DNA of 50,240 nt from NCBI GenBank assembly GCA_902619665.1, contig CACNFB010000006.1, forward strand, positions 1 to 50,240, in the 5' to 3' direction. The translations under genes were made by a program, and so were the position numbers. The stretch is from an uncultured Pelagibacteraceae bacterium. GTDB lineage: Bacteria > Pseudomonadota > Alphaproteobacteria > Pelagibacterales > Pelagibacteraceae. The notes below the pieces were generated by a model. It saw only the letters and a program-made list of their open reading frames with translations. It did not search any database and was not told the origin of the DNA. Below, piece after piece: positions 26,021 to 34,000 of the stretch; the stretch's first letter is position 1; each line of letters begins with the position of its first letter.

Positions 26021-26644
26021 ATGTGTGGCAGGTATGTAATTACCAAACCAGTTGAAAAAACTGTTAAAATTGTAAAATCATCGACAACAGTTAAAGATGA
26101 TGAGAACTTTAACGCACATCCAAGTCAAGCATTACCAATTATAAAATCATATTCAAATGGCAAGACTTTAGAACTAGTGAAGTGGGGCATAGTGCCATCG
26201 TGGGCAAAACAAAAAGATTTTAGACCTTTAATAAATGCAAGAATAGAAACAATTGATGAAAAAGTTTCTTTCAAAAAACTTATAAAAACAACAAGATGCG
26301 TTGCTGTAATGGATGGCTTTTATGAGTGGAAAAGATCTAAAGAAAGCAAAACTCCATTTTATTTTACAAGAGAAGATAAAAAACCATTATACGTGGCTGG
26401 AATTTTTGAAAACAATGAATTTTGTCTAATTACTGAAGAGGCTAGTCAAAATGTCATGGATATACACCATAGACAGCCAGTAATTCTAGATAATAATGAA
26501 ATAGACAATTATTTAGATCTTAAAAAGGATGGCAAAAAATACTTGAGCCAGATTAAGAAAATTCCTTTAAATTTTTATGAGATTTCTAAAGAAGTTAATA
26601 AACCTACAAACAATTATCCATCATTGATTAGCAAGTTAAATTAA
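26021..26644 (+). CDS. SRAP-domain protein (HMCES/YedK family)
   Basis: A 207-residue SOS-response-associated peptidase-fold protein. Removal of Met1 exposes the invariant Cys2 (MCGRYVI), which in HMCES/YedK forms a stable thiazolidine crosslink to abasic sites in single-stranded DNA. Other family residues are NARIET near 80, the active-site Glu in MDGFYEWK and the His in IHHRQPVIL. It therefore probably shields abasic sites at replication forks. Length is normal (about 200-220). Followed 2 bases later by a hypothetical gene in the same direction. Confidence 0.95.
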   Translation: MCGRYVITKPVEKTVKIVKSSTTVKDDENFNAHPSQALPIIKSYSNGKTLELVKWGIVPSWAKQKDFRPLINARIETIDEKVSFKKLIKTTRCVAVMDGFYEWKRSKESKTPFYFTREDKKPLYVAGIFENNEFCLITEEASQNVMDIHHRQPVILDNNEIDNYLDLKKDGKKYLSQIKKIPLNFYEISKEVNKPTNNYPSLISKLN

Positions 26645-26646
26645 CA

Positions 26647-27174
26647 ATGGATTTAACTAAGTATAAAAATAAAAGTAGAATTCTATTAATTAAATCCCCA
26701 AATTATAAATTAAAAGATTACTTAAATATTAAGCATGTTTATCAAAAGCATATAAAAAAATTTCACAAAAGACATGTTAAGTTAATTACAAAAATAGATA
26801 AAAAAGGTTTTAAAATAAATTTTATTGACTTTGATGGCAAAACAAAAAAAGTTTTGAATAAAGTTAATACCAATACTTTATTTAAATATATTGATACTCT
26901 AAAAATTAGTAAGACTATAAAACCAATAAATTTATCTCTATTTTCAGACTATAATCCTAAAACTACGACCCATGGATTAGGTTTTAAAAATAAGGAAAAA
27001 GCTTTATACACAGTTGATACAATTAAAAACAGACCTATCAAATATCAAGTTAATGTCATTGCAACTATGCTAGGACGAGCAAAAAAACACCCCCATAAAA
27101 CAAAAGAAATGAATGGTGCAATAAAAGTTTTTAGTAAATGGATGTCTAATTATAAAGAAAGTTCTAAGAAGTAA
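26647..27174 (+). CDS. Hypothetical basic protein, possible DUF3175-like C-terminus
   Basis: A 175-residue, very lysine-rich protein without signal peptide or membrane segment. Residues about 1-75 look like an alpha/beta unit beginning SRILLIKSPNYKLKDYL; residues about 115-170 are helical, with the rhythm of DUF3175 proteins (KNRPIKYQVNVIATMLGRAK, then FSKWMSNY). Neither match is strong and no function is known. High basicity and position after the SRAP gene suggest nucleic-acid contact, an inference only. Overlaps the convergent DUF2798 gene by 11 bases. Confidence 0.6.
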   Translation: MDLTKYKNKSRILLIKSPNYKLKDYLNIKHVYQKHIKKFHKRHVKLITKIDKKGFKINFIDFDGKTKKVLNKVNTNTLFKYIDTLKISKTIKPINLSLFSDYNPKTTTHGLGFKNKEKALYTVDTIKNRPIKYQVNVIATMLGRAKKHPHKTKEMNGAIKVFSKWMSNYKESSKK

Positions 27175-27385
27175 TTTTATCTACAAATTTTTTAACAACT
27201 GGGGCAAGACTTAAAACAGTAATAATTGCAATGGGCAAGCTTACAGACCAAGCTTTCAAAAATCGTTTTATATATAATTCGTCTAGCCCAGTGTTAATAT
27301 AAGTAATTAACAAAGTCATAATAAGACTTGTAAAAAATCCCACAATCAATGTAAAAAGTAATTGAGAGTATTTTTTTGGTAACAT
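27164..27385 (-). CDS. DUF2798 membrane protein
   Basis: A 73-residue protein with two hydrophobic segments (about residues 8-29 and 45-66), matching DUF2798 in pattern: an N-terminal LPKKYSQLLFTLIVGFF, a central LKAWSVSLPIAI and a Pro-containing second helix ending APVVKKFVD. Function unknown. It is the last of five consecutive small reverse-strand genes (28841 to 27164) and follows the 138-residue membrane protein by 17 bases. Confidence 0.8.
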   Translation of the reverse strand: MLPKKYSQLLFTLIVGFFTSLIMTLLITYINTGLDELYIKRFLKAWSVSLPIAIITVLSLAPVVKKFVDKITS

Positions 27386-27402
27386 CTGCTTAGGTAATAT
27401 TG

Positions 27403-27819
27403 TTATACGTAAATTTTATCGGCCAAACCATAACAAAGTACAGCACTTATTATAACAAGAACAAGTGGAGCATATATTCCATCATTCCTAGTTTTCTTGG
27501 TTAGGCCAGTCTTATCAATTTTTAAAGAATAAAAATTAGTAGCTAATATTGAAACATTAATAATAAAAACTAAATTGAAAAATGCCCAAGTGGCCTCTAA
27601 ACCACCTGGTCTTACAAAAGCAATATAGATTGACATTAGAACAAGGGCAACCATGAACGCACCACCAAATCGTGTCACTAACGTTGCTGTTTTATCTACA
27701 CCTCTGCCTTTAAGAAATTTCTTTGTGTCAAAGACTAATTGATAAGCATAAGCGCCAACTATTATGAAATGAGCTAAGTAAATTATTAAATAAAAAGCAT
27801 TTCCAAATTTATCTATCAT
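27403..27819 (-). CDS. Four-helix membrane protein of unknown function
   Basis: A 138-residue protein with four predicted membrane segments (about residues 8-28, 53-72, 77-97 and 115-133) joined by short charged loops such as DTKKFLKGRGVDK. I do not recognise a named family, though size and topology recall small DoxX-like or DUF-type membrane proteins. A GGAA-type ribosome site precedes the ATG. It lies 18 bases downstream of the SnoaL-like gene and 17 bases upstream of the DUF2798 gene, so co-transcription is likely. Confidence 0.7.
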   Translation of the reverse strand: MIDKFGNAFYLIIYLAHFIIVGAYAYQLVFDTKKFLKGRGVDKTATLVTRFGGAFMVALVLMSIYIAFVRPGGLEATWAFFNLVFIINVSILATNFYSLKIDKTGLTKKTRNDGIYAPLVLVIISAVLCYGLADKIYV

Positions 27820-27837
27820 ATATTTTCCTTCATAGAT

Positions 27838-28221
27838 TTATTTTTTTATTGCATTAAACATGCTTAGAGTATCATCAAAAGTCATCATAGTGATCATTTT
27901 TCCACTATCACTTACTTCAAAGTAATGACCAAACATAGTTTCCATACCATCGGCAGACCCTTTTACTCTTACAAAAACTTTATTTCCTTCACTTATCATA
28001 TCTATAGGTTCAACTTTAAAGTTGGACCATTTTTCTGGAATTTTAGAAAATGCTCCCATCATTGCTTGAGGACCTTTGTGCACCCCCGACAAAGGATGGA
28101 CACCTTCTTTTCCGGGGAAAGTCCAAGTGGTATTTTCATCTACTAACTCTTTAAAAAAAGTCTCCATTTCATGTTTATTAAAAAGGTCATAACCTAATTT
28201 TACTCTTTCTTTTGCATTCAT
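27838..28221 (-). CDS. SnoaL/NTF2-like protein
   Basis: A 127-residue cone-fold protein of the NTF2/SnoaL superfamily. The pattern is typical: an N-terminal helix ending FNKHEMETFFKELVDENTTW, a proline/glycine turn with PLSGVHKGPQAMMGAF, then antiparallel strands carrying VFVRVKGSADG and a hydrophobic end DTLSMFNAI. Members include ketosteroid isomerase-like enzymes and non-catalytic binding proteins; no catalytic pair can be assigned with confidence. A clear GGGAG ribosome site precedes the ATG. Middle gene of the five-gene small-protein cluster. Confidence 0.82.
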   Translation of the reverse strand: MNAKERVKLGYDLFNKHEMETFFKELVDENTTWTFPGKEGVHPLSGVHKGPQAMMGAFSKIPEKWSNFKVEPIDMISEGNKVFVRVKGSADGMETMFGHYFEVSDSGKMITMMTFDDTLSMFNAIKK

Positions 28222-28256
28222 TTGTTTCTCCCTTCAATATTATTTTCCAGGTTTAA

Positions 28257-28544
28257 TTACACTCCTTTAATTATAATTAAATTACCTTCAGAATTTTTTT
28301 GGCGAAGTTCTTTGACTGGTTTGTATAAATCTGAGTTATACCACTCCAATGCTTTTTCGTAAGTTGGAAATTCAATAATTACATTCCTAGTATAATCCCA
28401 TTTACCTTCCATAGATGTATATTCACCAGCTCTTACAACATACTTACCACCGAATTGTTTTATAGTTTCAGGAACTTGCTCCGCGTAAACTTTAAAACCT
28501 TCTTTATTAGTCATATTAATTTGAGCGATTACGTAACCAGGCAT
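28257..28544 (-). CDS. DUF1330 family protein
   Basis: A 95-residue ferredoxin-like alpha-beta protein of the DUF1330 family, part of the dimeric alpha-beta barrel superfamily. The family landmarks are GYVIAQINMTNKEGFKVYAE at the start, GGKYVVRAG in the middle and the conserved IIEFPTYEKALEWYNSDLY. No activity is established for the family. The start ATG has only a short AGG beside it. It is flanked by the 93-residue gene and the SnoaL-like gene, all on the reverse strand. Confidence 0.92.
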   Translation of the reverse strand: MPGYVIAQINMTNKEGFKVYAEQVPETIKQFGGKYVVRAGEYTSMEGKWDYTRNVIIEFPTYEKALEWYNSDLYKPVKELRQKNSEGNLIIIKGV

Positions 28545-28559
28545 CCTAGATATTTAGTA

Positions 28560-28841
28560 TTAATTTCTAAAATCCATAATGTTACCGCACTCTTCTGGAT
28601 CAGTTTCAAACATACTGTTCATATCACCAAGTTGTTCTATGATTGCTTCTTTGCTTTCTGCTTCCCATCTACAAAATACTTTCATAGAATCTCCTGCTCC
28701 GACCATAGTAACTAAGCATCTTGCTTTTTCACCTGTCACTCCTTTTTTCAAATCTTCGTGTGGAGTTGAAGTAACAAAATCCATGAATTTTTTCTTCATC
28801 TCTTCAGATTTAAAAACGTGCGTTGCTAAATAGTTTTTCAT
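28560..28841 (-). CDS. Small alpha-beta protein of unknown function
   Basis: A 93-residue soluble protein whose strand-helix-strand pattern suggests a ferredoxin-like/dimeric alpha-beta barrel fold, similar in style to DUF3303 or DUF4242 proteins but not assignable to either with confidence. Readable segments are ATHVFKSEEMKKKFMDF, ARCLVTMVGAGDSMKVFCRW and the end ETDPEECGNIMDF. Three cysteines are present. A GGAAA ribosome site precedes the ATG. It is the first gene of the five-gene cluster, and the 80-base gap upstream (28842-28921) must hold the promoter. Confidence 0.7.
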   Translation of the reverse strand: MKNYLATHVFKSEEMKKKFMDFVTSTPHEDLKKGVTGEKARCLVTMVGAGDSMKVFCRWEAESKEAIIEQLGDMNSMFETDPEECGNIMDFRN

Positions 28842-28921
28842 TATTTTCCTTTCGTTAGTTTAATTTTAGTTAAATTAACCCACTAAGGTAAAGGTTTTAT
28901 TACAAATGAGGAATGCGTTTT

Positions 28922-29923
28922 TTAGATCCAGCTAGGAATAGGAAGACCTTTTTCCTGTAAAAATTTTTTATTAAACAGCTTAGAGTTGTATTTATCTGAT
29001 CTATCACAAAGTATTGTTACAATTGTTTTTCCTGGTCCTAATTTTTTACCTAATTTAATCGCTCCTGTAACATTTATTGCACAACTAGTTCCCAAACTTA
29101 ATCCTTCATTTTGAATTAAATCATATAGAACTGGTAAAGCTTCTTTGTCAGTTACTTTAAAAGCACCGTCAATTTTAGCTTTTGCAAAATTAGCAGTCAC
29201 TCTACTTGATCCTATTCCTTCAGTAATTGAACTTCCTGAAGATTTTAATTCACCATTTTCAATATGATCAAAAAGAGAAGAGCCATCAGGATCAGCTAAA
29301 AATATTTTTATATCTTTATTTTTTTCTTTTAGAAAACTACTTACTCCACCAATAGTTCCTCCAGTTCCAGATGAACAAACAAATCCATCAACTTTTCCAT
29401 CTGTTTGCATCCAGATCTCTGGACCAGTTGTTTCATAATGACCTTTTGAATTTGCAGTATTATCAAATTGGTTAGCCCAAACTACCCCATGGTTATTAGA
29501 ACTCTTTAAGTCATCTGCTAATTTTGCAGCTACTTTTACAAAATTACCATCATCTTTGTAAGGTTTAGGTGGTACCAACCTTAAGTCAGCACCCATATTT
29601 CTTAGCATATCTTTTTTCTCTTGAGTTTGATCTTCATTCATAACAATAATTGTTTTATACCCAATAGAATTTCCGATTAAACACAAACCAATTCCTGTAT
29701 TGCCAGCAGTTCCTTCAACAATCGTCCCGCCTTTTGATATTAGTTTTTTTTCCTCAGCATCTTTAATTAAAGCAAGTGCTGCTCTATCTTTAACTGAGCC
29801 ACCAGGATTTAAGTATTCTGCTTTGCCATAAATATTACATCCAGTTATCTCAGATGCAGCTCTCAGTTTTACAAGAGGAGTATTTCCAATACCTTCTATA
29901 AAATTATTTTGAGGTTTATTCAT
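28922..29923 (-). CDS. cysK: Cysteine synthase (O-acetylserine sulfhydrylase)
   Basis: A 333-residue PLP enzyme that makes cysteine from O-acetylserine and sulfide. The PLP lysine is in NPGGSVKDRAAL (about residue 45), the substrate loop is EGTAGNTGIGL, the phosphate-binding loop is SSGTGGTIGG, and GTSCAINVTGA closes the cofactor site. The form with a C-terminal extension ending LPIPSWI is longer than enterobacterial CysK and resembles the cystathionine-beta-synthase-like bacterial and fungal group. It abuts cysE directly, so the two form a cysteine-biosynthesis operon. Confidence 0.93.
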   Translation of the reverse strand: MNKPQNNFIEGIGNTPLVKLRAASEITGCNIYGKAEYLNPGGSVKDRAALALIKDAEEKKLISKGGTIVEGTAGNTGIGLCLIGNSIGYKTIIVMNEDQTQEKKDMLRNMGADLRLVPPKPYKDDGNFVKVAAKLADDLKSSNNHGVVWANQFDNTANSKGHYETTGPEIWMQTDGKVDGFVCSSGTGGTIGGVSSFLKEKNKDIKIFLADPDGSSLFDHIENGELKSSGSSITEGIGSSRVTANFAKAKIDGAFKVTDKEALPVLYDLIQNEGLSLGTSCAINVTGAIKLGKKLGPGKTIVTILCDRSDKYNSKLFNKKFLQEKGLPIPSWI

Positions 29924-30505
29924 TTAATTTTTGTCACTATCTTGAGTAATTCCGTATGGTTTAAAGTTTTCATCCTGTGTAGAAACTTCACCAACATTTT
30001 TAGCTGGTATACCAACCATTACAGAGTTTTCATCAACATCTTTTGTAACAACAGCATTTGCACCAATTTTTGCATTTTTTCCGACTACAACTGGTCCTAA
30101 TATCTGAGCACCTGATCCTACAACTACATTGTCCATTAATGTTGGATGTCTTTTTGTATTTCTTTGATCATCTGAATTAATACTTGGAGATATTCCACCA
30201 AGGGTGACCATATGATAAATAGTTACATTATCACCAATTTCAGAGGTCTCACCTATAACAACTCCCATACCGTGATCTATAAATAAATTTTTTCCAATCT
30301 TTGCATTAGGATGAATTTCTATTCCTGTTAAAAATCTTGAAAACTGAGAAATTATTCTTGCAATCAAATTAAATTTTGCAATTGCAAAAAAATTTGCAAT
30401 TCTATGAAAGAAAACAGCTTTTGCACCAGGATAAGTTAAAATCACACTTAACTTTGATTTAGCAGCTGGATCTCTTTTAATTATAGAATCTAAAAATTCA
30501 TTCAT
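29924..30505 (-). CDS. cysE: Serine O-acetyltransferase
   Basis: A 193-residue left-handed beta-helix acetyltransferase that converts serine to O-acetylserine. The hexapeptide-repeat part (about residues 65-170) carries [38 protein letters not shown] and TLGG. It is of the short EpsC/SrpH type, with a reduced N-terminal helical domain compared with E. coli CysE (273 residues). The product feeds cysK, which follows with no gap. Feedback inhibition by cysteine is a family property but not testable here. Confidence 0.93.
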   Translation of the reverse strand: MNEFLDSIIKRDPAAKSKLSVILTYPGAKAVFFHRIANFFAIAKFNLIARIISQFSRFLTGIEIHPNAKIGKNLFIDHGMGVVIGETSEIGDNVTIYHMVTLGGISPSINSDDQRNTKRHPTLMDNVVVGSGAQILGPVVVGKNAKIGANAVVTKDVDENSVMVGIPAKNVGEVSTQDENFKPYGITQDSDKN

Positions 30506-30520
30506 GTTAATTACAGTTTT

Positions 30521-31219
30521 TTATGCTTTAACTTGATTTAAAGTTAAACCCTTAAGATTAGCTGGAACAGCTACATCCATCATTTTTGGGTTAGCAAGTT
30601 TAAGGTTATTCATTATTTCTACGTATTGGTCAACAGAATTAACTTGTAATCTTGGATTATTTTTTCTCTCTGATCCAATTGTAGAATGTTTTTTACCATT
30701 ATAGTCATGTGCAGGATATACCATCGTATTTTCCGGTAATTTTAATAATTTGTTAAATATAGAGTCGTACTGTTGTTTAGCATTACCGTTTTGAAAATCA
30801 GTTCTTCCAGTTCCATTTATTAAAAGTGTGTCACCTGTAAAAACTCTATCGTTCATTAAATAACTGTAAGAACAATCTGTGTGACCAGGTGTGTACATCA
30901 CTTTTAAATTAATATTATCAATTTTTACATTTTCATCTTCCTTCACTCTTAAGTCTACAACTTCAGACTTTGAGTTATCGCCCATAATTTTTGTGCAACT
31001 TGTTCTTTTACTTAACTCATTTAAACCAGTTATATGATCAGCATGAATGTGTGTATCAATTACTTTTACTAATTTTAATTCTAATTTATTTAAAAGATTT
31101 ATGTATTGATCTGTGTGTTCTAAAACTGGATCTATGATTAAAGCTTCTCTACCTTTGCCGCTTGATAATATGTACGTATAGGTTGAAGACTTAGTATCAA
31201 ATAATTGCTCAAATATCAT
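30521..31219 (-). CDS. ETHE1-like persulfide dioxygenase (metallo-beta-lactamase fold)
   Basis: A 232-residue metallo-beta-lactamase-fold protein. The metal motif is THIHADH (about residues 54-60), with a second His in YTPGHTDCSYSY and an Asp in FTGDTLLI, then YPAHDYNG. The start MIFEQLFDTKSSTYTYIL matches ETHE1/Blh persulfide dioxygenases, which oxidise glutathione persulfide to sulfite with non-haem Fe(II). I start at the ATG at 31219 rather than an upstream in-frame TTG at 31258, because the family begins at this residue. Next to cysE-cysK, it would help control sulfide or persulfide levels. Confidence 0.88.
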   Translation of the reverse strand: MIFEQLFDTKSSTYTYILSSGKGREALIIDPVLEHTDQYINLLNKLELKLVKVIDTHIHADHITGLNELSKRTSCTKIMGDNSKSEVVDLRVKEDENVKIDNINLKVMYTPGHTDCSYSYLMNDRVFTGDTLLINGTGRTDFQNGNAKQQYDSIFNKLLKLPENTMVYPAHDYNGKKHSTIGSERKNNPRLQVNSVDQYVEIMNNLKLANPKMMDVAVPANLKGLTLNQVKA

Positions 31220-31294
31220 ATTAATGATCACTTTATAAAAAATTGCATAGCAAATCAATCTTGCATATAATTTGTTTATAAAAAGGAGAGTATA

Positions 31295-31957
31295 ATGACT
31301 TTAAAAATAAATAGCTTAGCACCTGACTTTAAGGCTAAAACAACTATTGGTGATATATCGTTTCACGAGTGGTTAGGAGATAGTTGGGGTGTTTTATTTT
31401 CGCATCCAAAAGATTTTACTCCAGTTTGTACAACAGAACTTGGATCTTTAGCTAGAATGAAACCTGAGTTTGATAAAAGGAATGTCAAAGTTATTGGCTT
31501 AAGTGTGGATCCAGTTGCAGATCACGTTAAATGGCTGGACGACATTAAAGATGTAACAGGAATGAAACCTGATTATCCAATAATTGCGGATGAGGATCTA
31601 AAAATTGCAAAACTTTATAATATGTTAGAGGGAGATGCAGGAACTACTTCAATGGGTAGAACTGCAGTAGATAACCAAACAGTTAGAACAGTTTTTATTA
31701 TTAGACCAGATAAAAGAATTGGTTTGTTCTTAACTTATCCAATGGCAACTGGAAGAAACTTTATGGAATTATTGAGATCAATAGACTCAATGCAGTTAAC
31801 TGCAAAACATAAAGTTGCAACACCAGCGGATTGGAAAAAAGGTGAAGAAGTTATCATTGTTCCAGCAGTTAAAGATGATGAAGCTAAGAAATTGTTTCCA
31901 GATGGTTGGAATGCAGTTAAACCTTATTTAAGAAAAGTACCAGATCCATCGAAGTAG
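31295..31957 (+). CDS. 1-Cys peroxiredoxin (Prx6 type)
   Basis: A 220-residue peroxiredoxin that reduces hydrogen peroxide and alkyl hydroperoxides. The peroxidatic Cys is in HPKDFTPVCTTELG (about residue 44) and is the only Cys in the protein, so it is a 1-Cys enzyme needing an external reductant. The long C-terminal extension (about 165-220) with VATPADWKKGEEVIIVP is typical of the Prx6 group. A strong AAGGAGAG ribosome site precedes the ATG. It stands divergent from the persulfide dioxygenase gene. Confidence 0.95.
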   Translation: MTLKINSLAPDFKAKTTIGDISFHEWLGDSWGVLFSHPKDFTPVCTTELGSLARMKPEFDKRNVKVIGLSVDPVADHVKWLDDIKDVTGMKPDYPIIADEDLKIAKLYNMLEGDAGTTSMGRTAVDNQTVRTVFIIRPDKRIGLFLTYPMATGRNFMELLRSIDSMQLTAKHKVATPADWKKGEEVIIVPAVKDDEAKKLFPDGWNAVKPYLRKVPDPSK

Positions 31958-31958
31958 G

Positions 31959-32612
31959 TTGGACAATAAGATTTTAATCGAACAATCTCAGCATTGGGAA
32001 AAAAGTTTCTCAAGTAAGCCTGAGATGTTTGGTTCTGAACCAAGTCACTCTGCAAAAATAGCTTTAGAAAATTTTAAGAAAAATAACGTAAAACACATCA
32101 TTGAACTTGGTGCAGGACTTGGACGTGATACGATTTTTTTCGCTAAAAATTCTATTAAAGTAACTGCGTTAGATTACAGCCCAACCGCAGTTGAAATAAT
32201 TAAAAATAAGACAAACAGTTTAGGTTTAAATGATTTGATTGAAGTTCAAACACATGACTTAAGACAAAAATTAAATTTTACAGATAATAGTTTTGATGGT
32301 TGTTATTCACATATGCTTTATTGTATGGCTTTTACATATTTTGAATTAGAAAATTTGAATACAGATGTCTGTAGAGTTTTAAATAAAGATTCATTAAATA
32401 TTTATACAGTTAGAAACCATTCAGATGCAGATTATAAAAAAGGTACACATCGAGGTGAAGATCTATATGAAATGAATGGATATATTGTTCATTATTTTTC
32501 AGATGAAAAAATTAAAAAATTATTAAAAGGATTTAAAAATTTAAGTATTGATCATTTTGATGAAGGAAGTTTTCCCAGAAAATTATCATTAGTTATTAAT
32601 CAAAAAATTTGA
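31959..32612 (+). CDS. SAM-dependent methyltransferase
   Basis: A 217-residue class I methyltransferase. Motif I is IIELGAGLGRDTIFFA (about residues 45-60), motif II ALDYSPTAVEII, post-I NSFDGCYSHMLYCM, and it ends FPRKLSLVINQKI. TehB/thiopurine-methyltransferase-like layout, suggesting small-molecule or metalloid/thiol methylation, but the substrate is unknown. The start is TTG at 31959, one base after the peroxiredoxin stop; no ATG suits the conserved N-terminus better. The peroxiredoxin, this gene and the LysE-type exporter run head to tail with 1-base gaps. Confidence 0.85.
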   Translation: MDNKILIEQSQHWEKSFSSKPEMFGSEPSHSAKIALENFKKNNVKHIIELGAGLGRDTIFFAKNSIKVTALDYSPTAVEIIKNKTNSLGLNDLIEVQTHDLRQKLNFTDNSFDGCYSHMLYCMAFTYFELENLNTDVCRVLNKDSLNIYTVRNHSDADYKKGTHRGEDLYEMNGYIVHYFSDEKIKKLLKGFKNLSIDHFDEGSFPRKLSLVINQKI

Positions 32613-32613
32613 T

Positions 32614-33228
32614 ATGGAATACTTATTAATTGGTTTTTTTACTGGTTTAAGTTTAATTTTAGCACTTGGTGCTCAAAATGTATTTGTAATAGAACAGGGT
32701 CTAAAGAGACAGTATACTTTTTTAGTATGTTTAGTTTGCTCAATTTCAGATTATCTTTTAATTTTTTTAGGTATTATCTTATTTGAATACTTTCAAAGTT
32801 ATTTTAACCAAACAATTGAACTTATATTAAATATTCTATTATTATTATTTTTATTACATTTTATTTATTCTAAAATAAAATTAAGTTTTTCAAATGTTGA
32901 TTTTTCAACAAACAAAACTGACGAAACTTTCAAAAGTATTTTCTTAAAGACTTTAGGTTTTACTTATTTAAATCCGCACGTTTATTCTGATACAGTTTTT
33001 TTTCTAGGAAATTTCTCTAAAAATTTTGCTTTGATTAACAAAATATATTTTGGATTAGGTGCTACGATATCCTCTTTTTTATTTTTTTTTACTATTGGTT
33101 ATTTAGCAAATTATTTGTCTAAATATTTAAATAATAAAAGAACTTGGTTTTATATAAACATTTTAGTTATTCTTTTTATGACAGTTTTGTCTTTATATGT
33201 TTTAAATACTATTCTTAATTTCTATTGA
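32614..33228 (+). CDS. LysE/ArgO-family amino acid exporter
   Basis: A 204-residue inner-membrane protein with about six hydrophobic segments. The LysE signature GLSLILALGAQNVFVIEQGL (about residues 10-29) marks it as LysE/ArgO type, with TLGFTYLNPHVYSDTVFFLG following in the second half. Such proteins export basic amino acids (lysine, arginine), protecting against intracellular excess. It starts 1 base after the methyltransferase stop and is likely co-transcribed with it. Confidence 0.92.
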   Translation: MEYLLIGFFTGLSLILALGAQNVFVIEQGLKRQYTFLVCLVCSISDYLLIFLGIILFEYFQSYFNQTIELILNILLLLFLLHFIYSKIKLSFSNVDFSTNKTDETFKSIFLKTLGFTYLNPHVYSDTVFFLGNFSKNFALINKIYFGLGATISSFLFFFTIGYLANYLSKYLNNKRTWFYINILVILFMTVLSLYVLNTILNFY

Positions 33229-33295
33229 TATAGAACACTTTTAAACGTCAATTTAGACCCATTGGATTTTAAATAAAAATAACTAAATAAGAAGT

Positions 33296-33958
33296 ATGAA
33301 TAATTTAGAAAAACATTATGAGCCAAATAACTTTAGCGATAAAGTTGCCTTGGGCTTTACTAAGTTTTTAAGATTTCTAGCTGATACTTTTTTTAAGAAA
33401 AGATACGGCCATAGAGCTGTTGTTTTAGAAACAGTTGCTGCAGTGCCTGGAATGGTAGCTGGAATGCTAATTCACTTAAAATCTCTAAGAAAAATGGAAG
33501 ATGATAAAGGGTGGATTAAAATTCTTTTAGATGAAGCAGAAAATGAAAGAATGCATTTAATGACTTTTATTCATGTTGCAAAGCCAACATGGTTAGAAAG
33601 AGTTATTATTTTGATGGCTCAATTTATTTTTATTGTTACATACGCTATTATTTATTTAGTATCTCAAAGAACTGCTCATAGAATTGTTGGATATTTTGAA
33701 GAAGAAGCTGTTAGAAGTTACACAGAATATTTACACGAATTAGAGACTGGCAAAATAAAAGATGAGCCAGCTCCAGAAGTTGCAATAAATTATTGGAACT
33801 TACCTTTGCACGCTACACTTAAAGATGTAGTTAGAGTAATTCGTGATGATGAAGCGGGACACCGTGATGTAAACCATAGTTTTGCAAATATCATTAACGA
33901 AAAAAAATACCCTAAAAAAGAAGAAAATATTAGCTCTAAAGATTTAAGTAGAGAATAA
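33296..33958 (+). CDS. aox: Alternative oxidase (cyanide-insensitive ubiquinol oxidase)
   Basis: A 220-residue membrane-bound di-iron oxidase that passes electrons from ubiquinol to oxygen without pumping protons. The four-helix iron-binding motifs are all there: [10 protein letters not shown] with Glu45, NERMH with Glu84 and His87, the EEEAV segment near residue 135, and [11 protein letters not shown] near residue 185. It is the compact bacterial form without a mitochondrial leader. It begins 67 bases after the LysE-type gene and has its own short upstream region. AOX lets cells vent excess reductant when the cytochrome path is limited, for example by iron or light stress. Confidence 0.96.
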   Translation: MNNLEKHYEPNNFSDKVALGFTKFLRFLADTFFKKRYGHRAVVLETVAAVPGMVAGMLIHLKSLRKMEDDKGWIKILLDEAENERMHLMTFIHVAKPTWLERVIILMAQFIFIVTYAIIYLVSQRTAHRIVGYFEEEAVRSYTEYLHELETGKIKDEPAPEVAINYWNLPLHATLKDVVRVIRDDEAGHRDVNHSFANIINEKKYPKKEENISSKDLSRE

Positions 33959-34000
33959 ATTCTATTTTTATATATTCATTTTTTAAATTTTCAATTTAAG

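Noticed and set aside
30997..31258. Longer start for the ETHE1-like protein at TTG 31258
   Set aside because: Adds 13 residues not seen in the family, whose members start at the MIF segment; the TTG has no good ribosome site.
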